A stretch of 64,000 nucleotides of DNA from Streptomyces sp. TLI_171 (GCF_003610255.1 NZ_RAPS01000001.1:4650001-4714000); one strand, 5' to 3'; shown: positions 49,288 to 58,813, numbered from the stretch's first letter. Numbers and translations are program-made. Notes: generated by a model not told the origin, from the sequence alone.

Positions 49288-50925
49288 ATGCGCGGTGCCA
49301 GCCAGGCCAAGTGGGTTGTCGCAGCCGTTGCGGTCGCCCTCGCAGCTACCGCTTGCGGCAGCAGCAACTCCTCCGGCGGCAGCTCGGGCGGCGGCGACGC
49401 GGTCAACGCTCAGGGCGTTTTCAGCTACCAGAGCAGCGAGCCGCAGAACCCGCTCCAGCCGGCCAACGCCATGGAGGTCGGTGGCGGTCGCATCATCAAG
49501 TCCCTGTTCAAGGGTCTGGTCGACTACGACCCCAGCAACGGTCAGCTGCGCAACCAGGTCGCCGAGAAGATCGAGACCAACGACGCGCAGAACTACACCG
49601 TCACCCTGAAGTCGGGCTGGACCTTCCACGACGGCACCCCGGTGACCGCCGCGTCCTTCGTGGACGCGTGGAACTGGTCGGCCAACGTCAAGAACAACCA
49701 GATCAACTCCGACTGGTTCTCCGACATCCAGGGCTACACCGACGTCCACCCGGACGCGGGCGACCCGAAGGCCGAGACCATGTCCGGTCTGAAGGTCGTC
49801 GACGACACCCACTTCACCATCGCCCTCAACGGCCCGGTGTCGTACTTCGAGTACAAGCTCGGCTACACGGCCTTCTCGCCGCTGCCGAAGGTGTTCTTCA
49901 CCGACCCGGCGAAGTACGGCCAGGCCCCGATCGGCAACGGCGCCTACAAGTTCGTCTCGTGGGAGCACAACAAGGCGGTCACCGTCGCGGCGTACGACAA
50001 GTACGCGGGCATCGACAAGCCGAAGAACGCCGGCATCGTCTTCAAGAACTACTCGCAGGCCGAGGCCGCCTACAAGGACCTGGTCTCCGACAACCTGGAC
50101 GTGCTGGACCAGGTCGACCCGAGCGACCTCGCCTCCTACAAGAACGACCTGGGCGACCGCGCCGTCGACCAGGCCCAGGGCGCGATCCAGTCGATCTCGT
50201 TCTCGCTGTACGCCGCCGACTGGAAGCCGGAGAACCTGGCCAAGGTCCGTCAGGGCCTGTCCATGGCGATCGACCGCGACACCATCACCAAGACGGTGCT
50301 CAACGGCTCCCGCCAGCCCGCCAACTCCTGGGTCGCCCCGGGCGCCATGGGCTACAAGGACAACACCTGCGGCGAGGCCTGCACCTACAACCCGGAGAAG
50401 GCCAAGCAGCTGGTCACCGAGGGTGGCGGCGTCCCGGGCAACAAGATCACCGTCCTGTACAACGCCGACGGCGGCCACAAGGAGTGGGTGGACGCGGTCT
50501 GCAACTCCATCCGCCAGGCCACCGGTGTCGAGTGCACCGGCGACGCCAAGCCGGACTTCAAGACCTCGCGCGACCTGATCAAGAACAAGAAGGTCGACGG
50601 TCTGATGCGCACCGGCTGGGTGCAGGACTACCCGCTGAACGCCAACTTCCTGCGTGACGTCTACGGCACCGGCGCCGCGGCCAACGACGCCGGCTACTCG
50701 AGCCCCGAGTTCGACAAGCTGGCCGCCGAGGCGGACAAGGCCACCACCGTGGAGAAGACCGCCGAGCTGTACCAGCAGGCCGAGGCCCAGCTGGCCAAGG
50801 ACATGCCGGCCATCCCGCTCTGGTACTACAAGACCACCGCCGGTTACTCGAAGAACGTGCAGAACGTGAAGTACGACTCCTTCGGTGACCCGGTCTTCAC
50901 CCAGGTCGAGGTCAAGCAGAAGTAA
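49288..50925 (+). CDS. Oligopeptide ABC transporter substrate-binding lipoprotein (operon 1)
   Basis: A 545-residue SBP_bac_5 (OppA/DppA-type) lipoprotein. The N-terminus is a lipoprotein signal with lipobox LAATAC and acylated Cys23, then a Ser/Gly linker (GSSNSSGGSSGGG) and the peptide-binding fold (FSYQSSEPQNPLQPANAMEVGGGRI... LFKGLVDYD, SGWTFHDGTPVTAASFVDAWNW, GNGAYKFVSWEHN). It captures extracellular peptides for import and, in streptomycetes, peptide signals (BldKB belongs to this family). ATG at 49288 with AGGAGG. Its downstream neighbour is the permease gene, with a hairpin between. It is closely related to the lipoprotein of operon 2. Confidence 0.95.
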   Translation: MRGASQAKWVVAAVAVALAATACGSSNSSGGSSGGGDAVNAQGVFSYQSSEPQNPLQPANAMEVGGGRIIKSLFKGLVDYDPSNGQLRNQVAEKIETNDAQNYTVTLKSGWTFHDGTPVTAASFVDAWNWSANVKNNQINSDWFSDIQGYTDVHPDAGDPKAETMSGLKVVDDTHFTIALNGPVSYFEYKLGYTAFSPLPKVFFTDPAKYGQAPIGNGAYKFVSWEHNKAVTVAAYDKYAGIDKPKNAGIVFKNYSQAEAAYKDLVSDNLDVLDQVDPSDLASYKNDLGDRAVDQAQGAIQSISFSLYAADWKPENLAKVRQGLSMAIDRDTITKTVLNGSRQPANSWVAPGAMGYKDNTCGEACTYNPEKAKQLVTEGGGVPGNKITVLYNADGGHKEWVDAVCNSIRQATGVECTGDAKPDFKTSRDLIKNKKVDGLMRTGWVQDYPLNANFLRDVYGTGAAANDAGYSSPEFDKLAAEADKATTVEKTAELYQQAEAQLAKDMPAIPLWYYKTTAGYSKNVQNVKYDSFGDPVFTQVEVKQK

Positions 50926-50956
50926 TCCAGGCCGGCACCGCACGGCCTGAACCGAC

Positions 50957-51005
50957 ACGGCCGGTGCCTTTCCCCGCCCAAACAGGGCGGACCGGCACCG
51001 GCCGT
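50957..51005 (+). other. Intercistronic hairpin after the operon 1 lipoprotein gene
   Basis: A 12-bp outer stem (50957-50968 with 50994-51005) and a nested 6-bp stem (50974-50979 with 50985-50990). It sits between the lipoprotein and the first permease. Such elements usually raise the amount of binding protein relative to the membrane parts, by partial termination or mRNA stabilisation. Confidence 0.6.
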
Positions 51006-51066
51006 TGTCACGTCCGGACTCTGACACCGGGATGACAGCCCGTCAGAGCAGTCAATTGGAGGCACG

Positions 51067-51993
51067 ATGGGGCGTTTTGTCGCGAGGCGGCTGCTCCAGA
51101 TGATCCCGGTGTTCCTGGGCACGGTCACGATCATCTTCTTCATGACCCGCATGCTGCCCGGCGACCCCGCGGCCGCGATGTGGGGCGACAAGGCCGCCGA
51201 CCCGGCCCAGCTCGCCGCGTTCAAGCACGACCGGGGACTCGACCTGTCCAAGTGGCAGCAGTACCTCCACTACATGGGGGACCTGTTCACCGGGAACTTC
51301 GGCGAGACCCTGGCCGGCCGCAAGGTCATCGACGTCATCGGCGAGGCCCTCCCGGTCACCGTCCGACTGGCGCTGCTGGCCTTCGTCTTCGAGCTGGTCG
51401 TCGGTGTCGCGATCGGCCTGTTCGCCGGCCTGCGCCGCGGCAAGGCCTTCGACAAGGGCTCCCTGGTCCTGACGCTGCTGCTGATCTCCATCCCGGTCCC
51501 GGTGCTCGGCTTCATCTTCCAGAACGTGTTCGCGATCCAGCTCGGCTGGATCACCCCGACCGTCCAGGACTCGATGAACCTGGGCCAGCTGGTGCTGCCC
51601 GCCATCGTGCTCGGCTCGATCTCGCTCGCGTACGTCGCCCGCCTCACCCGGACCTCCATCGCGGAGAACCTGAAGGCCGACTACATGCGCACCGCCGTCG
51701 CCAAGGGCCTGCCCAGGCGCAAGGTGATCGGCACCCACCTGCTGCGCAACTCGATGATCCCGGTGGTGACCTTCCTGGGCACCGACCTCGGCGCCCTGAT
51801 GGGCGGCGCGATCGTCACCGAGGGCATCTTCAACGTCAAGGGCGTCGGCAACGCGCTGTACCACGCCATCAACCTCAACGAGGGCGCGACCGTCTCCGGT
51901 TTCGTCGTCGTGCTGGTGCTGGTCTACCTGGTCGCCAGCCTGCTCGTCGACCTGCTCTACGCGGTCCTGGACCCGAGGATCCGGTATGCCTGA
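51067..51993 (+). CDS. Oligopeptide ABC transporter permease (DppB type, operon 1)
   Basis: A 308-residue inner-membrane permease with six helices. The cytoplasmic EAA loop ADYMRTAVAKGLPRRKVIGTHLLRN is the contact site for the ATPases, and the C-terminus LVDLLYAVLDPRIRYA is the DppB/OppB hallmark. ATG at 51067 after GGAGG. It overlaps the next permease gene by eight bases. Confidence 0.95.
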   Translation: MGRFVARRLLQMIPVFLGTVTIIFFMTRMLPGDPAAAMWGDKAADPAQLAAFKHDRGLDLSKWQQYLHYMGDLFTGNFGETLAGRKVIDVIGEALPVTVRLALLAFVFELVVGVAIGLFAGLRRGKAFDKGSLVLTLLLISIPVPVLGFIFQNVFAIQLGWITPTVQDSMNLGQLVLPAIVLGSISLAYVARLTRTSIAENLKADYMRTAVAKGLPRRKVIGTHLLRNSMIPVVTFLGTDLGALMGGAIVTEGIFNVKGVGNALYHAINLNEGATVSGFVVVLVLVYLVASLLVDLLYAVLDPRIRYA

Positions 51994-52918
51994 CCTGATC
52001 GAGAAGAACGCCGCGATCCCCGCTCAGCGGGGCGCCGCCGAGCCGAAGCCGGAGAAGCCCCGCAGCCTCGGCCTGGACGCCTGGCACGACCTGCGCAAGC
52101 GCCCGGTCTTCCTGCTCTCGGCGGCGCTCATCGTGCTGCTGATCCTGTTCGCGATCGCCCCCAGCCTGTTCACCTCGGTGGACCCGCGGGCCGGCGACCT
52201 GCGCCACCACTACCTGAGCAAGCCGAACTACCTGCACTTCTTCCAGGCGGACTGGTTCGGCTACGACGGCCAGGGCCGCTCGATCTACGCCCGGATGATC
52301 TACGGCGCCCGCGCCTCGGTGGTCGTCGGCATCTGCGTCACCGCCGGCGTCACGGTCGTCGGCGGTCTGATGGGCATGGTGGCCGGCTACTACGGCGGCT
52401 GGGTCGACACGATCATCTCCCGCGTCACCGACATGTTCTTCGGCATCCCGCTGCTGCTCGGCGCGCTGGTCGTGCTGAACGCCTTCTCGGTCCGCACCGT
52501 GTGGTCGGTGGTCTTCGCCCTGGTCGCCCTCGGCTGGACCCAGATGACCCGCGTCATGCGCGGCTCGGTGATCACCGTCAAGCAGTCCGACTACGTGACG
52601 GCCGCCAAGGCGCTCGGCGCCGGCACCGGCCGGATCATGTTCAAGCACATCCTGCCGAACGCGATCGCCCCGGTGATCGTGGTCGCCACCATCGCCCTCG
52701 GCGGCTACATCGCCACCGAGGCCACGCTGAGCTTCCTCGGCATCGGCCTGCAGGACCCGACGATCTCCTGGGGCATCGACATCAACTCGGCCCAGAAGGT
52801 CATCCGCACCGCGCCGTTCGCGCTGTTCTTCCCGGCGGGCATGCTCAGCGTCACGGTGCTGGCCTTCATCATGCTCGGCGACGCGGTGCGCGACGCCCTC
52901 GACCCGAAGCTGCGTTGA
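51986..52918 (+). CDS. Oligopeptide ABC transporter permease (DppC type, operon 1)
   Basis: A 310-residue DppC/OppC-type permease with a cytoplasmic N-terminus of about 40 residues, then six helices. EAA loop: QSDYVTAAKALGAGTGRIMFKHILPN. GIGLQDPTISWGIDINSA and the end LGDAVRDALDPKLR are family blocks. It overlaps the previous gene by eight bases. Unlike its paralogue in operon 2, no TTA codon was seen. Confidence 0.94.
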   Translation: MPDLIEKNAAIPAQRGAAEPKPEKPRSLGLDAWHDLRKRPVFLLSAALIVLLILFAIAPSLFTSVDPRAGDLRHHYLSKPNYLHFFQADWFGYDGQGRSIYARMIYGARASVVVGICVTAGVTVVGGLMGMVAGYYGGWVDTIISRVTDMFFGIPLLLGALVVLNAFSVRTVWSVVFALVALGWTQMTRVMRGSVITVKQSDYVTAAKALGAGTGRIMFKHILPNAIAPVIVVATIALGGYIATEATLSFLGIGLQDPTISWGIDINSAQKVIRTAPFALFFPAGMLSVTVLAFIMLGDAVRDALDPKLR

Positions 52919-52935
52919 GAGAGGCGGACCGCATC

Positions 52936-53988
52936 ATGACCACCGCACTGCAGAAGACCACTGCCGCCCAGGACCGCCTGGTCCCCGGCACCCCGCTGCT
53001 CGAAGTCCGCGACCTGCACGTCGAGTTCAAGACCCGGGACGGCGTCGCCAAGGCCGTCAACGGCGTCAACTACTCGGTCGCGGCCGGCGAGACGCTGGCC
53101 GTGCTGGGCGAGTCCGGCTCCGGCAAGTCCGTCACCGCGCAGACCATCATGGGCATCCTGGACATGCCGCCCGGCCGGGTCACCAACGGCGAGATCCTGT
53201 TCCGCGGCCAGGACATGCTCAAGATGTCCGGCGAGGAGCGCCGGAGGATCCGCGGCCGCAAGATCGCGATGATCTTCCAGGACGCGCTGTCCTCGCTCAA
53301 CCCGGTGCTGTCCGTCGGCTACCAGCTCGGCGAGATGTTCCGGGCGCACGAGGGCGCCTCCAAGAAGGAGGCCAGGGCCAAGGCCGTCGAGCTGATGGAC
53401 CGGGTGCGCATCCCCGCCGCCGCCCAGCGCGTCGACGACTACCCGCACCAGTTCTCCGGCGGCATGCGCCAGCGCATCATGATCGCCATGGCGATGGCGC
53501 TGCAGCCCGACCTGATCATCGCCGACGAGCCCACCACCGCCCTGGACGTCACCGTCCAGGCCCAGGTGATGGACCTGCTCGCCGAGCTGCAGGCCGAGTA
53601 CCACATGGGCCTGATCCTGATCACCCACGACCTCGGCGTGGTCGCCGACGTCGCGGACAAGATCGCCGTGATGTACGCGGGCCGGATCGTCGAGACCGCC
53701 CCCGTCCACGACCTGTACGCCAAGCCCGCCCACCCCTACACCAAGGGCCTGCTCCGGTCGATCCCGCGACTGGACCAGAAGGGCGAGGAGCTGTACGCGA
53801 TCAAGGGCCTGCCGCCCAACCTCTACAAGGTCCCGGCCGGCTGCGCGTTCAACCCGCGCTGCGACGTGGCCACCGACCTGTGCCGCACCGAGGTCCCCGT
53901 CCTGCACCAGGTCACCGACCGGGACGGCGCGGAGCTCGCCGGGCGCAAGAGCGCCTGCCACCTCTGGAAGGAGACCCTCCATGGCTGA
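52936..53988 (+). CDS. Oligopeptide ABC transporter ATPase (DppD type, operon 1)
   Basis: A 350-residue ATP-binding subunit. Walker A GESGSGKS, Q-loop FQDALSSLNPVLSVGYQ, signature FSGGMRQR, Walker B LIIADEPTT and H-loop ILITHDLG are complete. The oligopeptide-ABC C-terminal block with Cys-rich GCAFNPRCDVATDLC (a likely iron-sulfur or structural cysteine cluster) is present. It overlaps the next ATPase gene by eight bases. Confidence 0.95.
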   Translation: MTTALQKTTAAQDRLVPGTPLLEVRDLHVEFKTRDGVAKAVNGVNYSVAAGETLAVLGESGSGKSVTAQTIMGILDMPPGRVTNGEILFRGQDMLKMSGEERRRIRGRKIAMIFQDALSSLNPVLSVGYQLGEMFRAHEGASKKEARAKAVELMDRVRIPAAAQRVDDYPHQFSGGMRQRIMIAMAMALQPDLIIADEPTTALDVTVQAQVMDLLAELQAEYHMGLILITHDLGVVADVADKIAVMYAGRIVETAPVHDLYAKPAHPYTKGLLRSIPRLDQKGEELYAIKGLPPNLYKVPAGCAFNPRCDVATDLCRTEVPVLHQVTDRDGAELAGRKSACHLWKETLHG

Positions 53989-55000
53989 GCCCATCCTGGA
54001 GGTCCGCGACCTGGTCAAGCACTACCCGCTCACCCAGGGCGTCCTCTTCAAGAAGCAGGTCGGCGCGGTCAAGGCCGTCGACGGCATCTCCTTCACGCTG
54101 GCCAAGGGCGAGACCCTCGGCATCGTCGGCGAGTCGGGCTGCGGCAAGTCGACGCTCGCCAAGGTGCTGATGAACCTGGAGCGCGCGACCGCGGGCCAGG
54201 TCCTCTACAAGGGCGAGGACATCTCCCGGCTGTCCGGCGCCGCGCTCAAGGCGGTCCGCCGCAACATCCAGATGGTGTTCCAGGACCCGTACACCTCGCT
54301 GAACCCGCGCATGACGGTCGGCGACATCATCGGCGAGCCGTTCGAGATCCACCCCGAGGTGGCCCCCAAGGGCGACCGCCGCAAGGCCGTCCAGGACCTG
54401 CTGGACGTGGTGGGCCTGAACCCGGAGTACATCAACCGGTACCCGCACCAGTTCTCCGGCGGCCAGCGCCAGCGCATCGGCATCGCCCGCGGCCTGGCGC
54501 TCAAGCCCGAGGTGATCATCTGCGACGAGCCGGTCTCCGCGCTCGACGTGTCCGTGCAGGCCCAGGTGATCAACCTGCTGGAGCAGCTCCAGACGGAGTT
54601 CGAGCTCTCCTACATGTTCATCGCGCACGACCTCTCGATCGTCCGTCACATCTCGGACCGGGTCGGCGTGATGTACCTCGGGCGGATGGTCGAGATCGGC
54701 ACCGACCTGGAGATCTACGACCACGCCACCCACCCGTACACCCAGGCGCTGCTCTCCGCGGTGCCGGTGCCGGACCCGACGGACCGGGAGACCCGCGAGC
54801 GGATCATCCTCTCCGGGGACATCCCCTCGCCGGCCAACCCGCCGTCCGGGTGCCGCTTCCGCACCCGCTGCTGGAAGGCCGAGGAGCGCTGCTCCATCGA
54901 GCTGCCGCTGCTCGCCGTCCCGGAGATCCTGTCCGGCGGCGCCAAGCACCGGTCGGCCTGCCACTTCGCGGCCGAGCGGGACACGGCCGCCGCCGCGTAG
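53981..55000 (+). CDS. Oligopeptide ABC transporter ATPase (DppF type, operon 1)
   Basis: A 339-residue second ATPase of the transporter. Walker A GESGCGKST, signature FSGGQRQR, Walker B VIICDEPVSALD and H-loop FIAHDLS are complete. The C-terminal zinc/iron-type block GCRFRTRCWKAEERC is present. From residue 84 to about 266 its DNA is nearly identical to the operon 2 paralogue (54230-54780), whereas the flanks diverge. The gene ends operon 1 and is followed by a terminator. Confidence 0.95.
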   Translation: MAEPILEVRDLVKHYPLTQGVLFKKQVGAVKAVDGISFTLAKGETLGIVGESGCGKSTLAKVLMNLERATAGQVLYKGEDISRLSGAALKAVRRNIQMVFQDPYTSLNPRMTVGDIIGEPFEIHPEVAPKGDRRKAVQDLLDVVGLNPEYINRYPHQFSGGQRQRIGIARGLALKPEVIICDEPVSALDVSVQAQVINLLEQLQTEFELSYMFIAHDLSIVRHISDRVGVMYLGRMVEIGTDLEIYDHATHPYTQALLSAVPVPDPTDRETRERIILSGDIPSPANPPSGCRFRTRCWKAEERCSIELPLLAVPEILSGGAKHRSACHFAAERDTAAAA

Positions 55001-55017
55001 GTCTGACGGCCAGTCAA

Positions 55018-55056
55018 CAGGGGCGCGACCGGGAGACCTTCCCGGCCGCGCCCCTG
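55018..55056 (+). terminator. Terminator of oligopeptide transporter operon 1
   Basis: A 10-bp stem (55018-55027 with 55047-55056), one mismatch, and a further 5 bp (55029-55033 with 55041-55045), beginning 17 bases after the operon 1 stop. Confidence 0.75.
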
Positions 55057-55172
55057 CTGTTCCGTCCGGCCGCGGTTCCGCTCCCCCGTCCGGCCCTACT
55101 GCGGTCGCGCCGCAACTGCTGGGCCCTTCTCATGAGGTGAGATGCGTCATACACCCCTGAGGAGGAAGCTCC

Positions 55173-56798
55173 ATGCCTGCAGGCACCCGCGTGCGCTGGG
55201 CCGTTGTCAGTGCGACGTCCGTGGCCCTGGTCGCCACGGGATGTGGCAGTAGCGGCAACGGCTCCGGCGGCGGCTCGTCCGACGCCAGCAAGACCTTCAG
55301 CTACCAGAGCAGCGAGCCGCAGAACCCGCTGCAGCCGGCCAACGCCAACGAGACCGGCGGTGGGCGCATCGTGCAGAACCTGTTCAAGGGGCTGGCCGAC
55401 TACGACCCGAGCAACGGCAAGCTGCGGATGCAGGTCGCGGACTCGATCGACACCAGCGACTCGCAGACCTTCAACGTGACGCTGAAGTCGGGCTGGACCT
55501 TCCACGACGGCACGCCGGTGACAGCGAGCAGCTTCGTGAACGCCTGGAACTGGGCCGCGAACACCGGCAACAACCAGATCAACAGCTCCTGGTTCGGCGA
55601 CATCCAGGGCTACAAGGACGTCCACCCGGACAGCGGCGCGGCGACCACGGACAAGATGTCCGGCCTGACCGTCCAGGACGACACGCACTTCACCATCAAG
55701 CTCTACAACAAGGTCTCGTACTTCCCGTACAAGCTGGGGTACGTGGCCTTCTCGCCGCTTCCGGAGGGGTTCTTCAAGGACCCGGCGGGCTACGGCCAGA
55801 AGCCGGTCGGCAACGGGCCGTACCAGTTCGTCAGCTGGGACCACAACTCGCAGGTGGTCACCAAGACCTTCGCGAACTACCAGGGCGTGGACAAGCCGAA
55901 GAACGGTGGTGTGATCTTCAAGATGTACACCACCGCCGAGGCGGCCTACGCGGACCTGCAGTCCAACAACCTGGACGTGATGGACCAGGTGCCGCCGTCG
56001 GCGCTGGCGAACTACAAGAACGACCTCGGCGACCGGGCGATCGACGCCCCGCAGGGCGCCATCCAGAACGTCGGCTTCACGCTGTACCAGGCCGACTGGT
56101 CCGGCCAGGACAAGGCCAAGGTCCGGCAGGGCCTGTCGATGGCGATCGACCGCAACACCATCACCACCACGGTGCTGCAGGGCTCGCGCAAGCCGGCCAG
56201 CGCCTGGGTCGCCGAGGGCGTCGAGGGCTACAAGGCCGGTACCTGCGGGGACTTCTGCAACTACAACCCGGACCAGGCGAAGCAGCTGATCCAGCAGGGC
56301 GGCGGCGTCCCCGGCAACGCGGTCAAGATCACCTACAACGCCGACGGCGGCCACAAGGAGTGGGTCGACGCGGTCTGCAACTCGGTCCGGCAGGCCACCG
56401 GGGTGAACTGCACCGGTGACCCGAAGACCGACTTCAAGACCGCCCGCGCGGCGATCACCGGGCACCAGATCGACGGCATGTTCCGCACCGGCTGGGTGCA
56501 GGACTACCCGCTGAACGCCAACTTCCTGGCGGACGTGTACCGCACCGGCGCGGCCTCCAACGACACCGGCTACTCCAGCCCGGAGTTCGACAAGCTCTCC
56601 ACCCAGGCCGACCAGGCGCCGTCCATCCAGGACACCGCGACCGGTTACCAGCAGGCCGAGGCGCAGCTGGCGATCGACATGCCGGCCATCCCGCTCTGGT
56701 ACTACCGGACCAACTCGGGCTTCTCCACCAACGTGCAGAACGTCACGTTCGACTCCTTCGGCAACCCGGCCTGGACCCAGGTCGAGGTCAAGGGCTGA
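55173..56798 (+). CDS. Oligopeptide ABC transporter substrate-binding lipoprotein (operon 2)
   Basis: A 541-residue paralogue of the operon 1 lipoprotein. Lipobox LVATGC with Cys24, the SGNGSGGGS linker, then the same fold (FSYQSSEPQNPLQPANANETGGGRIVQ... LFKGLADYDPSN, SGWTFHDGTPVTASSFVNAWNW). ATG at 55173 after GAGGAGGAAG. The two binding proteins are similar along their whole length, with divergence in the middle where ligand contacts lie, so the two systems may prefer different peptides. Confidence 0.95.
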   Translation: MPAGTRVRWAVVSATSVALVATGCGSSGNGSGGGSSDASKTFSYQSSEPQNPLQPANANETGGGRIVQNLFKGLADYDPSNGKLRMQVADSIDTSDSQTFNVTLKSGWTFHDGTPVTASSFVNAWNWAANTGNNQINSSWFGDIQGYKDVHPDSGAATTDKMSGLTVQDDTHFTIKLYNKVSYFPYKLGYVAFSPLPEGFFKDPAGYGQKPVGNGPYQFVSWDHNSQVVTKTFANYQGVDKPKNGGVIFKMYTTAEAAYADLQSNNLDVMDQVPPSALANYKNDLGDRAIDAPQGAIQNVGFTLYQADWSGQDKAKVRQGLSMAIDRNTITTTVLQGSRKPASAWVAEGVEGYKAGTCGDFCNYNPDQAKQLIQQGGGVPGNAVKITYNADGGHKEWVDAVCNSVRQATGVNCTGDPKTDFKTARAAITGHQIDGMFRTGWVQDYPLNANFLADVYRTGAASNDTGYSSPEFDKLSTQADQAPSIQDTATGYQQAEAQLAIDMPAIPLWYYRTNSGFSTNVQNVTFDSFGNPAWTQVEVKG

Positions 56799-56809
56799 CC
56801 CCACCCGAC

Positions 56810-56849
56810 GCCGGCCCCGTCCTCCCCGCACGGAGGGCGGGGCTCCGGC
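56810..56849 (+). other. Intercistronic hairpin after the operon 2 lipoprotein gene
   Basis: An 11-bp GC-rich stem (56815-56825 with 56832-56842, including one G-T pair) extended by 5 bp (56810-56814 with 56845-56849) across a two-base bulge. Its position matches the hairpin of operon 1, although the sequence differs. Confidence 0.6.
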
Positions 56850-56880
56850 ACTACGTCAACCCTTCGGAAGGAGGGCTCCC

Positions 56881-57807
56881 ATGGGCCACTACGTCCTTCG
56901 GCGCGTGCTCCAGATGATCCCGGTGTTCTTCGGGGCCACGCTGCTGATCTTCCTCATGGTGTACACGCTGCCGGGCGACCCGATCGCGGCGATGTTCGGC
57001 GACAAGGCCGCCGACCCGGCGACGGTGGCCAACCTGCGGCACAAGTACTACCTCGACCAGCCGCTGTGGAAGCAGTACCTGCACTACATGGGCAACATCT
57101 TCCAGCTGGACTTCGGCACCAGCTTCACCGGGCGCCCGGTCTCCGAGATCATGGCCGACGCCTTCCCGGTCACCATCCGGCTGGCCCTGGTGGCGTTCTT
57201 CTTCGAGATCTTCATCGGCCTGCCGCTCGGCCTGATCGCCGGCCTCAAGCGGGGCAGCATCGCCGACACCCTGGTGCTGGTGCTGACCCTGGTGGTGATC
57301 TCGATCCCGGTGTTCGTGCTCGGCAACCTGGCACAGACGATCTTCGCGATCAATCTGGGCTGGGTGACGGCCACCGTGCAGGACTCCACGGACATCACCC
57401 AGTTGATCCTGCCGGGCCTGGTGCTGGCGTCCCTGTCGCTGGCGTACGTGGCCCGGCTCACCCGCACCTCGATCGGCGAGAACCTGCGCGCCGACTACAT
57501 GCGCACCGCGACCGCCAAGGGCCTGCCGCGGCGGACCGTCATCGGGCGGCACCTGCTGCGCAACTCGCTGATCCCGGTGGTGACCTTCCTCGGCACCGAC
57601 CTCGGCGCGCTGATGGGCGGCGCGATCGTCACCGAGGGCATCTTCAACATCGCCGGCGTCGGCAACGTGCTCTACAAGGCGATCAACCAGAAGGAAGGCC
57701 CGACGGTGGTCGGGATCGTCACCGTGCTGGTGATCGTGTACCTGGTCGCCAGCCTGGTCGTCGACCTGCTCTACGCCGTCCTGGACCCGAGGATCCGCTA
57801 TGCCTGA
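56881..57807 (+). CDS. Oligopeptide ABC transporter permease (DppB type, operon 2)
   Basis: A 308-residue permease with the same structure as the operon 1 protein (EAA loop ADYMRTATAKGLPRRTVIGRHLLRN; end LLYAVLDPRIRYA). ATG at 56881 with GGAAGGAGGG upstream. It overlaps the next gene by eight bases. Confidence 0.95.
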   Translation: MGHYVLRRVLQMIPVFFGATLLIFLMVYTLPGDPIAAMFGDKAADPATVANLRHKYYLDQPLWKQYLHYMGNIFQLDFGTSFTGRPVSEIMADAFPVTIRLALVAFFFEIFIGLPLGLIAGLKRGSIADTLVLVLTLVVISIPVFVLGNLAQTIFAINLGWVTATVQDSTDITQLILPGLVLASLSLAYVARLTRTSIGENLRADYMRTATAKGLPRRTVIGRHLLRNSLIPVVTFLGTDLGALMGGAIVTEGIFNIAGVGNVLYKAINQKEGPTVVGIVTVLVIVYLVASLVVDLLYAVLDPRIRYA

Positions 57808-58813
57808 GCGCAACGAGGACATCCCCGACCACAACGACCCGCTGCGGAACCTCCAGCCGACCGACAGCGACCACCTGGACTACGTCGGCCAGCAGGGGAT
57901 GGCGGTCGAGCAGGACACGTTAATCGAACCGGACGTGGTCAAGCGGGAGCAGGCGCGCAGCCTCTGGGGCGACGCCTGGCGGGACCTGCGGCGGCGGCCG
58001 ATCTTCCTGATCTCGCTGCTGCTGATCATCCTCCTGCTGCTGATGGCGATCTTCCCCGGGCTGTTCACCGACGCCAACCCGCGGGCCGCCAACCTGAGCA
58101 AGGACTACCTGCGCAAGCCCGACTACACCGACTTCTTCGGGGCCGGCTGGTTCGGCTACGACGGGCAGGGGCGCTCGGTCTACGCCCGGCTGATCTACGG
58201 CGCGCGGGCCTCGATCACGGTCGGCATCTGCGTCACCCTGGCGGTGACCCTGGTGGGCGGCCTGACCGGCATGGTGGCCGGCTACTTCGGCGGCTGGCCG
58301 GACGCGCTGCTGTCGCGGATCACCGACATCTTCTTCGGCATCCCGCTGCTGCTCGGCGCCCTGGTGCTGCTGAACGCCTTCGCGTTCCGCAACGTGTGGT
58401 CCGTGGTGATCGCGCTGTCCTTCCTCGGCTGGACCCAGCTGGCCCGCGTCATGCGCGGCTCGGTGATCACCGTCAAGCAGTCCGACTACGTGGTGGCCGG
58501 GCGGGCGCTGGGCGCCGGCACCGGGCGGCTGATGTTCCGTCACATCCTGCCGAACGCGCTGGCCCCGGTGATCGTGGTGGCCACCATCGCGCTCGGCGGC
58601 TACATCACCGCGGAGGCCACGCTGAGCTTCCTCGGCATCGGTCTGCAGGACCCGACGATCTCCTGGGGCGTGGACATCTCGTCCGCGCAGAAGGTGATCC
58701 GGCAGGCGCCGTTCGTGCTGTTCTTCCCGGCCGCCGCGCTCTCGGTCACCGTGCTGGCCTTCATCATGCTGGGCGACGCGGTGCGTGACGCCCTCGATCC
58801 GAAGCTGCGCTGA
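57800..58813 (+). CDS. Oligopeptide ABC transporter permease (DppC type, operon 2), TTA-containing
   Basis: A 337-residue DppC-type permease with an acidic N-terminal extension (MPERNEDIPDHNDPLRN...) about 27 residues longer than in operon 1. Codon 41 (57920-57922) is TTA for Leu, within this extension. The rest has six helices, the EAA loop QSDYVVAGRALGAGTGRLMFRHILPN, GIGLQDPTISWGVDISSA and LGDAVRDALDPKLR. TTA is rare in this DNA and would make expression depend on the bldA tRNA. It overlaps the previous gene by eight bases. Confidence 0.94.
   Translation: MPERNEDIPDHNDPLRNLQPTDSDHLDYVGQQGMAVEQDTLIEPDVVKREQARSLWGDAWRDLRRRPIFLISLLLIILLLLMAIFPGLFTDANPRAANLSKDYLRKPDYTDFFGAGWFGYDGQGRSVYARLIYGARASITVGICVTLAVTLVGGLTGMVAGYFGGWPDALLSRITDIFFGIPLLLGALVLLNAFAFRNVWSVVIALSFLGWTQLARVMRGSVITVKQSDYVVAGRALGAGTGRLMFRHILPNALAPVIVVATIALGGYITAEATLSFLGIGLQDPTISWGVDISSAQKVIRQAPFVLFFPAAALSVTVLAFIMLGDAVRDALDPKLR

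Noticed and set aside
54230..54780. The repeated tract as an insertion sequence or mobile element.
   Set aside because: It lies in frame inside two ATPase genes with intact motifs, has no terminal inverted repeats and no transposase. Gene conversion explains it better.
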